This document shows positions 8,953-17,914 of a stretch of DNA of 64,000 bases, one piece after another (within the stretch, counting starts at the first letter, position 1; each line of letters starts with the position of its first letter). The translations under genes and the position numbers were made by a program. The stretch lies in contig CAXBLT010000014.1 in NCBI GenBank assembly GCA_963976795.1, positions 1 through 64,000 on the forward strand, read 5' to 3'. The notes under the pieces are model-generated. The model was not told the origin of the DNA. It was given only the letters and a program-made list of their open reading frames with translations, and searched no databases. This DNA is from UBA7359 sp963976795. Lineage in GTDB: Bacteria; Pseudomonadota; Gammaproteobacteria; Eutrophobiales; Eutrophobiaceae.

Positions 8953-10461
8953 ATGTACGAATCTAATCGAAACTTGCCGGTTAAGCTATTCACCTCCGAG
9001 CAGGTCAGAGAACTCGATCGAATCGCGATTGAAGATCACGGTATTGCGGGCTATTCCCTCATGCAACGCGCAGCGCGTTTTAGTTATGGGGAACTGAAAC
9101 AACACTGGCCAGATGCCAATAATATCGTAGTTGTCTGTGGCGGGGGAAATAATGCGGGTGATGGCTATGTTTTGGCTAAATTGGCGATAGAGGATGGGAA
9201 GCTGGTCTCAGTTATTAACATGTTTAATGTTGAAAATCTGAAAGGTGATGCAGCAACTGCTTATCAGGATTTAAGTACTACAAACATAAGGCCTCAGAAT
9301 TTTTCGACTTCTGTATTTGACGGTGCTGACGTCATTGTTGACGCTGTGTTTGGGACAGGGCTCGATCGCGATATAGAAGGTGAGTGTTATGATTTGATCA
9401 AGCTTATGAATTCATCTGGATGTCGAATTATTTCTATCGACATCCCTTCAGGCATAAATGCGAATACAGGTAGCTCAATGAATGTTGCGGTTAATGCTGA
9501 CGTTACTGCTACATTCATAGGACTTAAACAGGGGATGTTTACCAATGATGGACTTGCCGCATCGGGAGAGGTCAAATTTAATGACCTTGATGTGCCCGAA
9601 GAGGCCTATCAACAAATAAATCTAAACCGTGATAGTCATATTGTTTCAAGGTTGATCCTGGAAGATTTGAGTAAAATTCTTAAACCGCGTCATCGTAATT
9701 CGCATAAAGGTCATTTTGGACATGCGCTTATTGTCGGAGGCGATGAAGGTTACCTCGGTGCAGCGCGTATGGCGGCTGAGGCAGCGGGACGAGTCGGGGC
9801 AGGTTTAGTGAGTGTTGCAACGCGTTCATCACATGCCAGTCTACTCAGCACTGTGAGACCAGAAATCATGTCTCACGGCGTTGAAACACTGGATGACTTA
9901 ATGCCGTTAATCAAGCGCGCGTCAGTGATTGCGATTGGACCAGGCTTAGGGACATCGGAATGGGGCAAATTCTTATTAGCGCGCGTACTTGAATCAACGC
10001 TTCCGATAGTGATTGATGCAGATGCGTTAAATCTTTTAATTGAAGAAGAACAGGTTTCAAAATCATGGGTGATTACGCCGCACCCGGGTGAAGCAGCACG
10101 TTTATTAAATACGGATACAAAAACAATTCAGAAGAACAGGTTCAAGTCTTTGGGATTATTACATGAAAAATTTCAGGGGCCAGTTGTGCTCAAAGGGTGT
10201 GGGACATTGATCGCTGATACTAAAGGGGATTTTTTCATCAGCGATGCTGGTAATCCAGGGATGTCTTCCGGAGGCATGGGTGATGTCTTGACCGGGGTTA
10301 TTGCAGGTTTAATTGCGCAGGGTATTGAGATGAATCTTGCTACTAAATTAGGAGTTTGTTTACATGCTAACGCCGCAGATAGAGCTGCCAATCGTGGTGA
10401 GCGCGGCCTATTGGCCATGGATCTGATGCCGCACTTACATAAGTTGGTAAACCCAGAATAA
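8953..10461 (+). CDS. nnr: Bifunctional NAD(P)H-hydrate epimerase / ADP-dependent dehydratase
   Basis: Nnr repairs hydrated NADH and NADPH. Residues about 10-220 form the YjeF N-terminal epimerase domain (VCGGGNNAGDGYV; VDAVFGTGLDR; DIPSGINANTG). Residues about 235-500 form the ribokinase-like dehydratase (HKGHFGHALIVGG; IGPGLGT; TPHPGEAARLL; GNPGMSSGGMGDVL with catalytic D). The 502-residue length is normal for the fusion (E. coli YjeF 515). Its TAA overlaps the ATG of tsaE in TAATG, so the two are coupled, as in E. coli yjeF-yjeE. Confidence 0.96.
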   Translation: MYESNRNLPVKLFTSEQVRELDRIAIEDHGIAGYSLMQRAARFSYGELKQHWPDANNIVVVCGGGNNAGDGYVLAKLAIEDGKLVSVINMFNVENLKGDAATAYQDLSTTNIRPQNFSTSVFDGADVIVDAVFGTGLDRDIEGECYDLIKLMNSSGCRIISIDIPSGINANTGSSMNVAVNADVTATFIGLKQGMFTNDGLAASGEVKFNDLDVPEEAYQQINLNRDSHIVSRLILEDLSKILKPRHRNSHKGHFGHALIVGGDEGYLGAARMAAEAAGRVGAGLVSVATRSSHASLLSTVRPEIMSHGVETLDDLMPLIKRASVIAIGPGLGTSEWGKFLLARVLESTLPIVIDADALNLLIEEEQVSKSWVITPHPGEAARLLNTDTKTIQKNRFKSLGLLHEKFQGPVVLKGCGTLIADTKGDFFISDAGNPGMSSGGMGDVLTGVIAGLIAQGIEMNLATKLGVCLHANAADRAANRGERGLLAMDLMPHLHKLVNPE

Positions 10462-10916
10462 TGTTGTTCGCGCTTCAGGATGAGTCCGAGACAATCGCAT
10501 TGGGCGCTAAAATGGCTAGCGCACTGATTGGTGGTGAGATCATTTTTTTACAGGGTGAACTTGGTGCAGGTAAAACTACTTTTGTACGTGGCTTGTTAAA
10601 TGCGTTAGGTCATTCTGGTAATGTGAAAAGTCCGACCTATACCTTAGTTGAGCCCTATTCGATTACTGGTATTGATATATATCACTTTGATTTATATCGT
10701 ATTAATGACCCAGAAGAACTTGAGGCAATGGGAATACGTGATTATTGTGATGGTAACGCAATCTGCTTGTTTGAATGGCCTGAGCAGGGGGCAGATGTCC
10801 TGCCCGAGGCTGATATTACCCTGTCTCTTACTCATCTTTCCTCTGGTAGAGAGCTTGACATAAAAACGCATTCAGTCGCCGGCGAGAATATTCTGCACCG
10901 CATCAAATCAGCTTAA
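10461..10916 (+). CDS. tsaE: tRNA threonylcarbamoyladenosine biosynthesis ATPase TsaE
   Basis: TsaE is the P-loop ATPase that resets the TsaBD complex during t6A37 synthesis in ANN-decoding tRNAs. The 151-residue protein has Walker A GELGAGKTTFVRGL, the KSPTYTLVEPY switch I segment and YHFDLYR with Walker B-like aspartate, followed by LFEWPEQG. Its ATG overlaps the nnr stop codon. A 153-bp gap containing no gene separates it from amiB, where a fresh promoter is likely. Confidence 0.95.
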   Translation: MLFALQDESETIALGAKMASALIGGEIIFLQGELGAGKTTFVRGLLNALGHSGNVKSPTYTLVEPYSITGIDIYHFDLYRINDPEELEAMGIRDYCDGNAICLFEWPEQGADVLPEADITLSLTHLSSGRELDIKTHSVAGENILHRIKSA

Positions 10917-11069
10917 TAAACGCACGATTTGCTTTAATTGACACTACAAATATATCTACTATTATTCATATAAAACATGGATATAGGTTGCTTTTTTAAA
11001 CAAAACTTGAAACTATTCACCCTATTAGTCATATAAACAATAAAAAGGTTAAGATTTAGGTTAACGAAA

Positions 11070-12371
11070 ATGCGTTTGGTTTTATTTAATATTTTCGTCT
11101 TTCTATCATCATCAATTTTCGCTGAGACAGTGACGATTGATAATGTGCGAGTTTGGGCCGCACCTGATAGTACTCGTGTCGTGTTTGATGTCAGTGGTCC
11201 TGTGGAACATGAATTGTCTTTGTTGACAGCGCCCTATCGAACGGTTATCGATCTTAAGCAAGCGTCAATGAGCAAAAAGGCGATTCAACCTGGTTCTGAA
11301 GATAAGTATCTACAAGCCATTCGTTCAGCTGTTCGTAACCAGAATGATCTACGGATAGTGCTGGATCTGAAAAAATTCGTTAAATATAAAACATTCCAGC
11401 TAAAACCCAATAAACAATATGGACATCGACTGGTCGTCGACCTATATGGCGCTGATTCTGACGAGTTAAAAACAAATAGTGTTAAAGAAGAAGTTACCGC
11501 TGCGAACCGACCGCGAGATGTAATCATTGCTATTGATGCAGGGCATGGTGGTGAAGATCCAGGTGCCAAGGGACCAAGCGGCGTTTATGAAAAAAATGTT
11601 GTATTGAAGATTTCCCAACAACTCGTAGATGTGATTAATAAAGAACACGGTATGCGCGCAGTGATGATCCGTAAGGGCGATTATTATATGTCTCTGCGAA
11701 AGCGTATAAACAAAGCAAGAGAATACAAGGCTGATCTGTTTATGTCTGTCCATGCCGATGCATTTCGTGACCCGAAGGTGCATGGTTCCTCGGTATATGT
11801 GCTATCTAAACGCGGCGCGAGTAGTGAAGCAGCTAAATGGTTAGCCGAGTCTGAAAATGCTTCCGATTTGATAGGTGGTGTCAGTTTAGATAACAAAGAT
11901 GATGTGCTTGCTTCTGTGCTGCTAGATCTGTCTCAAACAGCTAGCCTTGAAGCTAGTATCGATATTGCTGATCGTGTTTTAAAGGGCCTGAAAAGTGTTG
12001 GTAAGGTACACAAGCGTACGGTGCAATCGGCTGGTTTTGCAGTATTAAAATCCCCTGACATCCCTTCAATACTAATCGAGACAGCGTTTATTTCGAATCC
12101 ACAGGAAGAACGAAAATTATTAAGTGAAAGTCACCGTACCAATATGGCAAATGCCATCATGGTTGGCTTGCGTGGCTATTTTCGAGACTTTGCTCCAGAA
12201 GGAACCCTGCTGGCGTCAAGAAAACATATTATAGGACGCGGTGAAACGCTTTCGACTATTGCACAACACTATCAGGTGAGTACCGATACCTTGCGACGCT
12301 ACAATGATCTGAAAGGTGATTTGGTTCGTGTGGGGCAAACTATAAGTATCCCAAGAAGTAGCGGTACATAA
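11070..12371 (+). CDS. amiB: N-acetylmuramoyl-L-alanine amidase, AmiB/AmiC type
   Basis: This periplasmic zinc amidase cleaves peptide side chains from peptidoglycan during cell separation. Layout of the 433 residues: signal peptide (1-19), AMIN domain (about 20-130) for septal targeting, Amidase_3 domain (about 150-375) with IDAGHGGEDPGA (zinc His), FMSVHADAF and ILIETAFISN (catalytic Glu), and one C-terminal LysM repeat (about 385-430, RGETLSTIA...VGQTISIP). Gene position before mutL argues for amiB. The long insertion in the amidase domain around residues 250-300 corresponds to the EnvC/NlpD-regulated helix. Confidence 0.93.
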   Translation: MRLVLFNIFVFLSSSIFAETVTIDNVRVWAAPDSTRVVFDVSGPVEHELSLLTAPYRTVIDLKQASMSKKAIQPGSEDKYLQAIRSAVRNQNDLRIVLDLKKFVKYKTFQLKPNKQYGHRLVVDLYGADSDELKTNSVKEEVTAANRPRDVIIAIDAGHGGEDPGAKGPSGVYEKNVVLKISQQLVDVINKEHGMRAVMIRKGDYYMSLRKRINKAREYKADLFMSVHADAFRDPKVHGSSVYVLSKRGASSEAAKWLAESENASDLIGGVSLDNKDDVLASVLLDLSQTASLEASIDIADRVLKGLKSVGKVHKRTVQSAGFAVLKSPDIPSILIETAFISNPQEERKLLSESHRTNMANAIMVGLRGYFRDFAPEGTLLASRKHIIGRGETLSTIAQHYQVSTDTLRRYNDLKGDLVRVGQTISIPRSSGT

Positions 12372-12613
12372 AAAGGCACTTTAGAAAAGCCCTTTGAAAT
12401 AATGGTGTTGCCATTGGACTTAGAGATGATGGCATTTATATCAAATGGTGAAATGCCATCAAGCTATCTCCTGCAAATGGCATTAAGACTAGATGTTTTT
12501 ATTATTACTTAAGATATTTATCTTGAGGCTCGTGTATCCGGTAATTTATCCCGGTGTTACTTACTTCAGTCGATCATGAAGTCGAGAATTTTGAATTTAT
12601 TCATAATTATTCC
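12372..12613 (+). other. Gene-free stretch between amiB and the mutL-like fragment
   Basis: No open frame with coding character is seen in these 242 bp. It contains several short hairpins built on the motif ATGGCATT/AATGCCAT (12401-12415, 12428-12460, and a third single copy near 12476). In related gene orders amiB and mutL are nearly adjacent, so this is probably sequence added or degenerated with the toxin-antitoxin insertion. Confidence 0.5.
12428..12460. repeat. Perfect 10-bp inverted repeat with 13-nt spacer
   Basis: GATGGCATTT and AAATGCCATC are exact reverse complements. There is no T-run on either side, so it is not a standard terminator. It could be a protein-binding site or a structured RNA element. 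Confidence 0.5.
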
Positions 12614-12716
12614 TTTCAATAATTCGACTACCTAGTCAGTAATACCTGCCGTGTCATACGACTCATGTCAGGTAGTAGAAATTTTCCTCACATCCATAAA
12701 CTCCGTGTCTCAGTTT
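12614..12716 (+). pseudogene. Duplicated, decayed 5' end of mutL (upstream copy)
   Basis: This block aligns without gaps to 13495-13597 at an offset of 881 bp, with about 12 mismatches in 103 bp. It covers some 50 bp of mutL leader and the first 17 codons (ATG at 12665 corresponds to the mutL ATG at 13546). Similarity ends abruptly after 12716, where mutL continues only in the downstream copy. The fragment therefore looks like the left half of a long target duplication created when the higBA module entered. Confidence 0.8.
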
Positions 12717-12780
12717 CCGTTCACAGGGCCGGGTCTTGCCTATTGCTATTATCCTGCTGTAATCATTAGCATTGCATTTT

Positions 12781-12797
12781 GTAATCGTGTTGATTAC
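12781..12797. promoter_or_regulatory. Inverted repeat before higB, likely HigA operator
   Basis: GTAATC and GATTAC are separated by 5 nt and end 11 bp before the higB ATG. A second TGTAATC half-site lies near 12759. HigA-type antitoxins usually repress their own operon at palindromes in this position; the binding itself is inferred. Confidence 0.5.
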
Positions 12798-12808
12798 GCT
12801 TACATAAT

Positions 12809-13096
12809 ATGATTAAAAAATTCCGCCACAAGGGACTGAAGCGCTTTTTTAATGATCCACGTTACACAGATAAACATGGGATTAATGCAGAAATTGCTGA
12901 ACGTTTGATCGTGATTCTTGATGCGTTAGATACGATTGAAATTGCAGAAGAAATGGATATTGCTGGTCTATATTTTCGTGGGCTAAAAGGACAACGCAAA
13001 GGTGAGTACAGTATTCGGGTATCAGGAAATTGGCGTATTACTTGGCGTATGGATAGCAATAATGTAATTGATTTGAATTTAGAGGATTACCATTAA
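12809..13096 (+). CDS. higB: HigB-type toxin (RelE superfamily mRNA interferase)
   Basis: The 95-residue protein has the length and order of conserved segments of the HigB (plasmid killer) family: F..KGLKRFF near the start, an ALDTIEIAEEMDIAGLYF..LKG core, and the C-terminal YSIRVSGNWRITWR block followed by LEDYH. HigB toxins cut mRNA on the ribosome. It precedes its antitoxin gene, the usual reversed order of higBA, and its TAA overlaps the higA ATG. The module is inserted between amiB and mutL, flanked by the duplicated mutL 5' end. Confidence 0.9.
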   Translation: MIKKFRHKGLKRFFNDPRYTDKHGINAEIAERLIVILDALDTIEIAEEMDIAGLYFRGLKGQRKGEYSIRVSGNWRITWRMDSNNVIDLNLEDYH

Positions 13097-13389
13097 TGGC
13101 AAGGCAACCTTCTCATCCCGGGGCGTTAATTCGTAACGTAATTTTACCTGAAACCAGACTCACGGTTAGCGATCTGGCTAAACGTTGTGGGCTTGCTCGA
13201 AATACCATGTCTAAAGTTATTAATGAACGTGGTGATATTACAGAAGATATTGCAATTAGATTAAGTCGAGTTTTAGGTAGTACGCCTCGGTTTTGGATAG
13301 GTATGCAAACAAATCTGAATCTTTGGAAATTAGAACAAGAGAATAAACGTGTTTATCAAAAGATGGAGCGTGTTCCAACACATCATTAG
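13096..13389 (+). CDS. higA: HigA-type antitoxin, XRE helix-turn-helix
   Basis: This 97-residue protein begins with the HigA/VapI signature HPGALIRNVILPE, followed by a Cro/CI-type helix-turn-helix (LTVSDLAKRCGLARNTMSKVINERGD split over two helices) and RLSRVLGSTPRFWIGMQTNLNLW, which is highly typical of the family. It should neutralise HigB and repress the operon at the palindrome 12781-12797. Start and toxin stop overlap in TAATG, ensuring coupled synthesis. About 105 bp of unassigned DNA separates it from the second mutL repeat. Confidence 0.93.
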   Translation: MARQPSHPGALIRNVILPETRLTVSDLAKRCGLARNTMSKVINERGDITEDIAIRLSRVLGSTPRFWIGMQTNLNLWKLEQENKRVYQKMERVPTHH

Positions 13390-13494
13390 GTTAGAATGTA
13401 GCGGTTATAGTTTATATAGATGGGGCATACCTTTTGCCATACTAAAACAATGGACTTTCCAAAGTACTGTGTGAAAAAGCCACATCATTTCTTT

Positions 13495-13597
13495 TTTCAA
13501 TAATTCGACTACCTAGTCGGTAATACCTGCCGTATCATACGGCACATGTCAGATAGTAGAAGTTTACCTCGTATCCATAAACTCCCTGTTTCAGTCG
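13495..13597 (+). repeat. Downstream copy of the mutL 5'-end direct repeat (intact gene start)
   Basis: Partner of 12614-12716, about 88% identical, covering the mutL leader and codons 1-17. This copy runs on into the complete mutL gene. Together the pair brackets about 780 bp that holds higBA. Confidence 0.8.
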
Positions 13598-15222
13598 CAA
13601 ACCAGATTGCTGCTGGTGAAGTGATTGAACGCCCAGCTTCTGTAGTAAAGGAATTGATTGAGAATAGTATTGATGCAGCAGCGACAAAAATTGAAATTGA
13701 TATTGAAGAAGCGGGTATAAGTTTGATACGTGTGCGTGATAATGGACAAGGGATACATAAAGACGATCTAGAGTTAGCGTTACAAGCACATGCCACCAGC
13801 AAATTGTCGGCATTTTCTGATCTGTCGCAGATAGTCAGTATGGGTTTTAGAGGGGAGGCTATCCCGAGTATTGCTTCGGTTTCACGATTTAAAATGACAT
13901 CACGTCTGAACGGTACCGAACACGCCTGGAGCATCGATAACCAATCACAAATAAAACCGGCATCTCATGAGACAGGAACAACCGTTGAAGTTAATGATTT
14001 GTTCTTTTCTACGCCAGGGCGTCGCAAATTTTTAAAATCAGAAAAAACGGAATATCTACATATTCAATCGTTGATCAGAGCACTTGCTTTGAGTCACTTT
14101 GCAACCGGGATATTTGTTAAACATAATGAACATCCTTTGTTTAGTTTACCTGCATGTAAGGACGCTATTGAAAAACGTATCATTAGTGTTTGTGGACGGT
14201 CATTTACTAATAAAAGTGTACAGGTTGATTCTGCAAAAGAGGGCATGCATTTATGGGGGTGGCTGGGATTAAATGATGTGGCCCGTAGTCAATCTGATCG
14301 ACAGTATTTCTATGTCAATGGACGGGTTGTTCGAGATAAGCATGTCAACCACGCTATACGTCTAGCTTATGATGATCGCATTGCTCCCGGACGTTATCCA
14401 AGTTACGTGCTGCACTTTGAAATTGACCCTTCATTGGTTGATGTGAATGTCCATCCTGCAAAATCTGAAGTTCGATTTTCAGAAACAAGAAATGTACATG
14501 ACTTTATTTATAGCAGCCTTTTGGAATGTTTAAGAAAACCAATCGTTGTTATAGACAATAATGTTAACTATGAAGCGAATGGATTAAATGCACAGAAAAA
14601 CATTAATGAAGAAACTAATATTTATAACACGACTAACTCTAAACAAACTAACATTTTTGAGAGCAGGGTAGCGGCATCAAAATACTTATCATTGTTAGCA
14701 AATCAATTTCTAATTGCTACGATTAATCATGAGCAATACTTAATTGATATTGCTAAATCGAGGGCGTTAATAACGGCGCAACATTTACATAATGACTTCC
14801 TGTCAGAGTCGATGACAATGAGGCCAATTCTTGTGCCGGTGGGTTGTGAGTTGAGTTCAAACTTACTGGAATTTGTTAATAAAAATGACATGCTCATTGA
14901 ACAATGGGGTTTTAAATTAGAACAAATAGCGCCAACTCAAATATTAATTCGTTCGATACCTGCAACATTAATCAGTTCCGAGATAATCCCTTTAGTAAAC
15001 GATCTAATTGATGCTTTATATGAAGATGAATCGAGTAAAGCTATCTCTAATATAATTGCACAACACGTTAACGATTCTGGTACAGCGTTGGATGAAAGCA
15101 ATACGACACAATTAATTAACGAGATTTCTCAGTTTGAACAAAGTTCACATGAATCCGGTTCACTACCATGGCGAAAATTTGATTCTGAAACCTTATCGGC
15201 ATGGTTGAACGCACAAACATGA
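13546..15222 (+). CDS. mutL: DNA mismatch repair protein MutL
   Basis: MutL links MutS mismatch recognition to strand incision and helicase loading. The 558-residue protein has the GHKL ATPase core: NQIAAGEVIERPASVVKELI, ENSIDAAAT, RVRDNGQGI, HATSKL and GFRGEAI, then the ribosomal-S5-like fold with VDVNVHPAKSEVRF. The shorter C-terminal dimerisation domain lacks the DQHA(X)2E(X)4E endonuclease motif, so nicking would depend on MutH as in enterics, or on another nuclease. The leader and first codons are duplicated upstream (12614-12716). The TGA overlaps miaA. Confidence 0.96.
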   Translation: MSDSRSLPRIHKLPVSVANQIAAGEVIERPASVVKELIENSIDAAATKIEIDIEEAGISLIRVRDNGQGIHKDDLELALQAHATSKLSAFSDLSQIVSMGFRGEAIPSIASVSRFKMTSRLNGTEHAWSIDNQSQIKPASHETGTTVEVNDLFFSTPGRRKFLKSEKTEYLHIQSLIRALALSHFATGIFVKHNEHPLFSLPACKDAIEKRIISVCGRSFTNKSVQVDSAKEGMHLWGWLGLNDVARSQSDRQYFYVNGRVVRDKHVNHAIRLAYDDRIAPGRYPSYVLHFEIDPSLVDVNVHPAKSEVRFSETRNVHDFIYSSLLECLRKPIVVIDNNVNYEANGLNAQKNINEETNIYNTTNSKQTNIFESRVAASKYLSLLANQFLIATINHEQYLIDIAKSRALITAQHLHNDFLSESMTMRPILVPVGCELSSNLLEFVNKNDMLIEQWGFKLEQIAPTQILIRSIPATLISSEIIPLVNDLIDALYEDESSKAISNIIAQHVNDSGTALDESNTTQLINEISQFEQSSHESGSLPWRKFDSETLSAWLNAQT

Positions 15223-16145
15223 TTGATTCTCCGAGAGTGATTTTTATTATGGGTCCGACGGCAACGGGTAAAACTGATTTGGCCGTATTTTTAAATGAAA
15301 ATATTGATAGTGAAATCATTAGTGTTGATTCGGCCATGGTTTATAAGGGAATGGATATAGGTACCGCAAAGCCTGATAAAGAACTATTAGTGAAGGCACC
15401 GCATCGATTGATCGATATATGCGATCCATTAGAAGCGTATTCAGCGGCACAATTTAGAGAAGACGCGAATTTAGCTATTGCAGAGATATTGGGAAAAAAT
15501 AAAACGCCCGTACTTGTAGGAGGAACAGGGTTGTACTTTCGTGCACTGGAGAAGGGTTTGGCAGAATTGCCAGAGGCCAACTCACAAATACGTGCCAGGC
15601 TCGAAGCCGAAGCCGATGCTGATGGCTGGCATCGCCTACATAACAGGTTAAGAGAGATAGACCCTGATGCAGCAGCTCGAATAAGTGAAAATGACCCACA
15701 ACGTATTCAGCGAGCACTAGAAGTCTTTGAAATAACAGGAAAAACATTAACAGCATTAATTTCCGCTGAGCACAAAGAACCGTTTTCCTACCCGATAAAA
15801 AAAATTATCTTAGCGCCTGAAGACCGTTCAGTACTCCACGAACGGGTAAGATGCCGGTTTATCGATATGTTGAAAACCGGGTTCATCGATGAGGTTGAGG
15901 GCTTATATCGCCGAGGTGATTTATCATTAGATTTACCGTCCATGCGGTTAGTCGGTTACAGGCAGGTTTGGCATTATTTGAATGGAGAGTGCAGCTATGA
16001 TGAAATGCAGGAAAATGCCATTATCGCTACAAGGCAGCTTGCCAAGCGCCAGATTACCTGGTGTCGCTCAGAAGAGAATGCTGAGTGGCATGATTCATAT
16101 AAAACAGGGATTTTCTCCGAAATTTTGAAAAATCTGGATAATTAG
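15219..16145 (+). CDS. miaA: tRNA dimethylallyltransferase
   Basis: MiaA adds a dimethylallyl group to A37 of tRNAs reading codons that begin with U. P-loop FIMGPTATGKTDLA, the DSAMVYKGMDIGTAKP segment, VGGTGLYFRAL and RQLAKRQITWCRS are all present. I chose ATG 15219, which forms an ATGA overlap with the mutL stop and puts the P-loop 11 residues in, as in close relatives; an in-frame ATG at 15201 would add six residues. From 15219 the protein has 308 residues, a normal length. It precedes hfq as in E. coli. Confidence 0.95.
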   Translation: MIDSPRVIFIMGPTATGKTDLAVFLNENIDSEIISVDSAMVYKGMDIGTAKPDKELLVKAPHRLIDICDPLEAYSAAQFREDANLAIAEILGKNKTPVLVGGTGLYFRALEKGLAELPEANSQIRARLEAEADADGWHRLHNRLREIDPDAAARISENDPQRIQRALEVFEITGKTLTALISAEHKEPFSYPIKKIILAPEDRSVLHERVRCRFIDMLKTGFIDEVEGLYRRGDLSLDLPSMRLVGYRQVWHYLNGECSYDEMQENAIIATRQLAKRQITWCRSEENAEWHDSYKTGIFSEILKNLDN

Positions 16146-16257
16146 CCGTATATTTTCCTCATTTGTAATATACTTGTTGGATAATAAACAGAAATGGTCG
16201 TGGATCTATTTAAACGGCTGATAAATAAGAATAAATTAGAATCAAAGGAGAATTATT

Positions 16258-16503
16258 ATGAGTAAGGGGCACTCATTGCAGGATCCTTTTTTAAATGCAT
16301 TAAGGAAAGAGCGGATTCCGGTATCCATATTTTTGGTCAATGGGATAAAATTACAAGGACAGGTAGAATCTTTTGATCAATTTGTCATATTACTTAAAAA
16401 TTCAGTGAGTCAGTTGGTCTATAAACATGCTGTTTCGACAATTGTCCCGGCGAGAAACGTCAAACTCCCTCGATCTGATGAGGATTCTGGCGAAGACGCG
16501 TGA
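16258..16503 (+). CDS. hfq: RNA chaperone Hfq
   Basis: Hfq hexamers pair small RNAs with mRNAs. The 81-residue protein starts with GHSLQDPFLNALRKERIPVS, followed by Sm1 (VNGIKLQGQVESFDQF) and Sm2 with the YKHAVSTIVP motif, including the key YKH residues of the proximal face. The C-terminal tail is short (about 15 residues), unlike the E. coli tail of over 30. AAAGGAG lies 7 nt before the ATG, a strong ribosome-binding site. Confidence 0.97.
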   Translation: MSKGHSLQDPFLNALRKERIPVSIFLVNGIKLQGQVESFDQFVILLKNSVSQLVYKHAVSTIVPARNVKLPRSDEDSGEDA

Positions 16504-16530
16504 CCTCAATTAATCTAGTTTGGTAAGCAT

Positions 16531-17829
16531 TTGGAATCAAAATCCGCTGACATTCAGCGTGCCTTAATCGTTTACGTCGATTTTTATAAATCTACGGCTG
16601 ATGATGCATTGAATGAATTTGTTCAATTAGTTGATTCTTCTGGCTTAGATGTCATTGGTTCAATTAAAGCCCCACGTCAATTTCCAGATGCACAGCTCTT
16701 TGTTGGTAAGGGAAAGGCCGATGAAATCACCATGCAAGCCGAACAATTGAATGCTGATGTCGTCATATTTAACCATCCACTGACACCGGCACAGGAAAGA
16801 AACCTCGAGAATCACACCAAAGTCCGTGTCATAGATAGAATAGGTTTGATTTTGGATATATTTGCTCAACGTGCGCGAAGTTATGAAGGTAAGTTGCAGG
16901 TTGAATTGGCTCAATTGCAACATCTATCGACTCGATTAATACGAGGCTGGACGCACTTGGAACGTCAAAAAGGCGGTATAGGATTACGTGGTCCTGGTGA
17001 AACGCAGCTTGAGACAGATCGTCGATTGGTAGGTTTTCGAATCAAGTTGATTAATCAGCGGTTGGAAAAAGTACGCAAGCAACGATATTTGAGTAGACAG
17101 CAGCGTAAGAAAAATGATGTGCCGGTTATTTCTCTGGTGGGTTATACCAATGCAGGGAAATCAACCCTGTTTAATCGCATGAGTGGAGCGGATGTCAGGG
17201 CTGCGGATCAGTTATTTGCTACTCTCGATCCAACATTAAGACGAGTTGAGATGGATTCTGGAAGGAATATTATATTAACGGATACAGTAGGATTTATTCG
17301 TGATTTACCGCATGATCTGGTCGAATCGTTTCAGGCGACATTGGAAGAGGTCAGAGAGGCTGATTTATTGATACACGTCATTGATGTGGATCATGAGCAA
17401 CGACAGCAGCGAATTGATGAAGTGAATAAGGTCATTGAATTAATTGATGCTGAAAACGTCCCACAAATAGAGGTCTATAACAAGATAGATAAATATTCAG
17501 AACAAACAGCGCGCGTTGAGATATCCGATAATTACCCGCATAAACGGGTATGGTTATCTTCACAGACGGGAGAAGGATTGGGTTTATTACGAGAAGCTAT
17601 TGAGCAACAACTGCGACAAGAGAGGCAACCACATTATCTGAATCTACCCGTCACTGCAGGTCAATTAAGGGCAAAATTATTTGATCTTGGGGCCGTTAGA
17701 CAGGATGATGAGAACGAACTAGGCGGTTGGATAATGGAAGTTGAGTTGGAAGAATTCAGACTGAACAAGCTTTGTGAAGAGGCTAGTTTGGATATATCAC
17801 AGTTGCAGTCAGAGCCTGCTCGCTATTAA
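16531..17829 (+). CDS. hflX: Ribosome-rescue GTPase HflX
   Basis: HflX is a GTPase that binds 50S subunits and can split stalled ribosomes. The 432 residues hold the N-terminal nucleotide-binding HflX domain (GKGKADEI, NHPLTPAQERNLE), a helical linker rich in R and Q, then the GTPase domain with G1 VGYTNAGKSTLFN, G3 DTVGFIRDLP and G4 NKID. The start is TTG at 16531; no in-frame ATG fits the family N-terminus. It lies 27 bp after hfq in the conserved hfq-hflXKC order. Confidence 0.95.
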   Translation: MESKSADIQRALIVYVDFYKSTADDALNEFVQLVDSSGLDVIGSIKAPRQFPDAQLFVGKGKADEITMQAEQLNADVVIFNHPLTPAQERNLENHTKVRVIDRIGLILDIFAQRARSYEGKLQVELAQLQHLSTRLIRGWTHLERQKGGIGLRGPGETQLETDRRLVGFRIKLINQRLEKVRKQRYLSRQQRKKNDVPVISLVGYTNAGKSTLFNRMSGADVRAADQLFATLDPTLRRVEMDSGRNIILTDTVGFIRDLPHDLVESFQATLEEVREADLLIHVIDVDHEQRQQRIDEVNKVIELIDAENVPQIEVYNKIDKYSEQTARVEISDNYPHKRVWLSSQTGEGLGLLREAIEQQLRQERQPHYLNLPVTAGQLRAKLFDLGAVRQDDENELGGWIMEVELEEFRLNKLCEEASLDISQLQSEPARY

Positions 17830-17914
17830 GATCGCACGCAAATTCATTTTTAATTTACTATTTACAACAAGGGTATTATCGATATACCCATAAATTTCGT
17901 CGGAGAAATATATA

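Noticed and set aside
12809..13389. higBA as part of a larger prophage or integrative element
   Set aside because: No integrase, attachment site or phage gene is present; the insert between the repeats is under 0.8 kb.
14641..15222. MutL endonuclease activity
   Set aside because: The C-terminal domain lacks the DQHA(X)2E(X)4E metal motif; the corresponding stretch reads DIAKSRALITAQHLHND.
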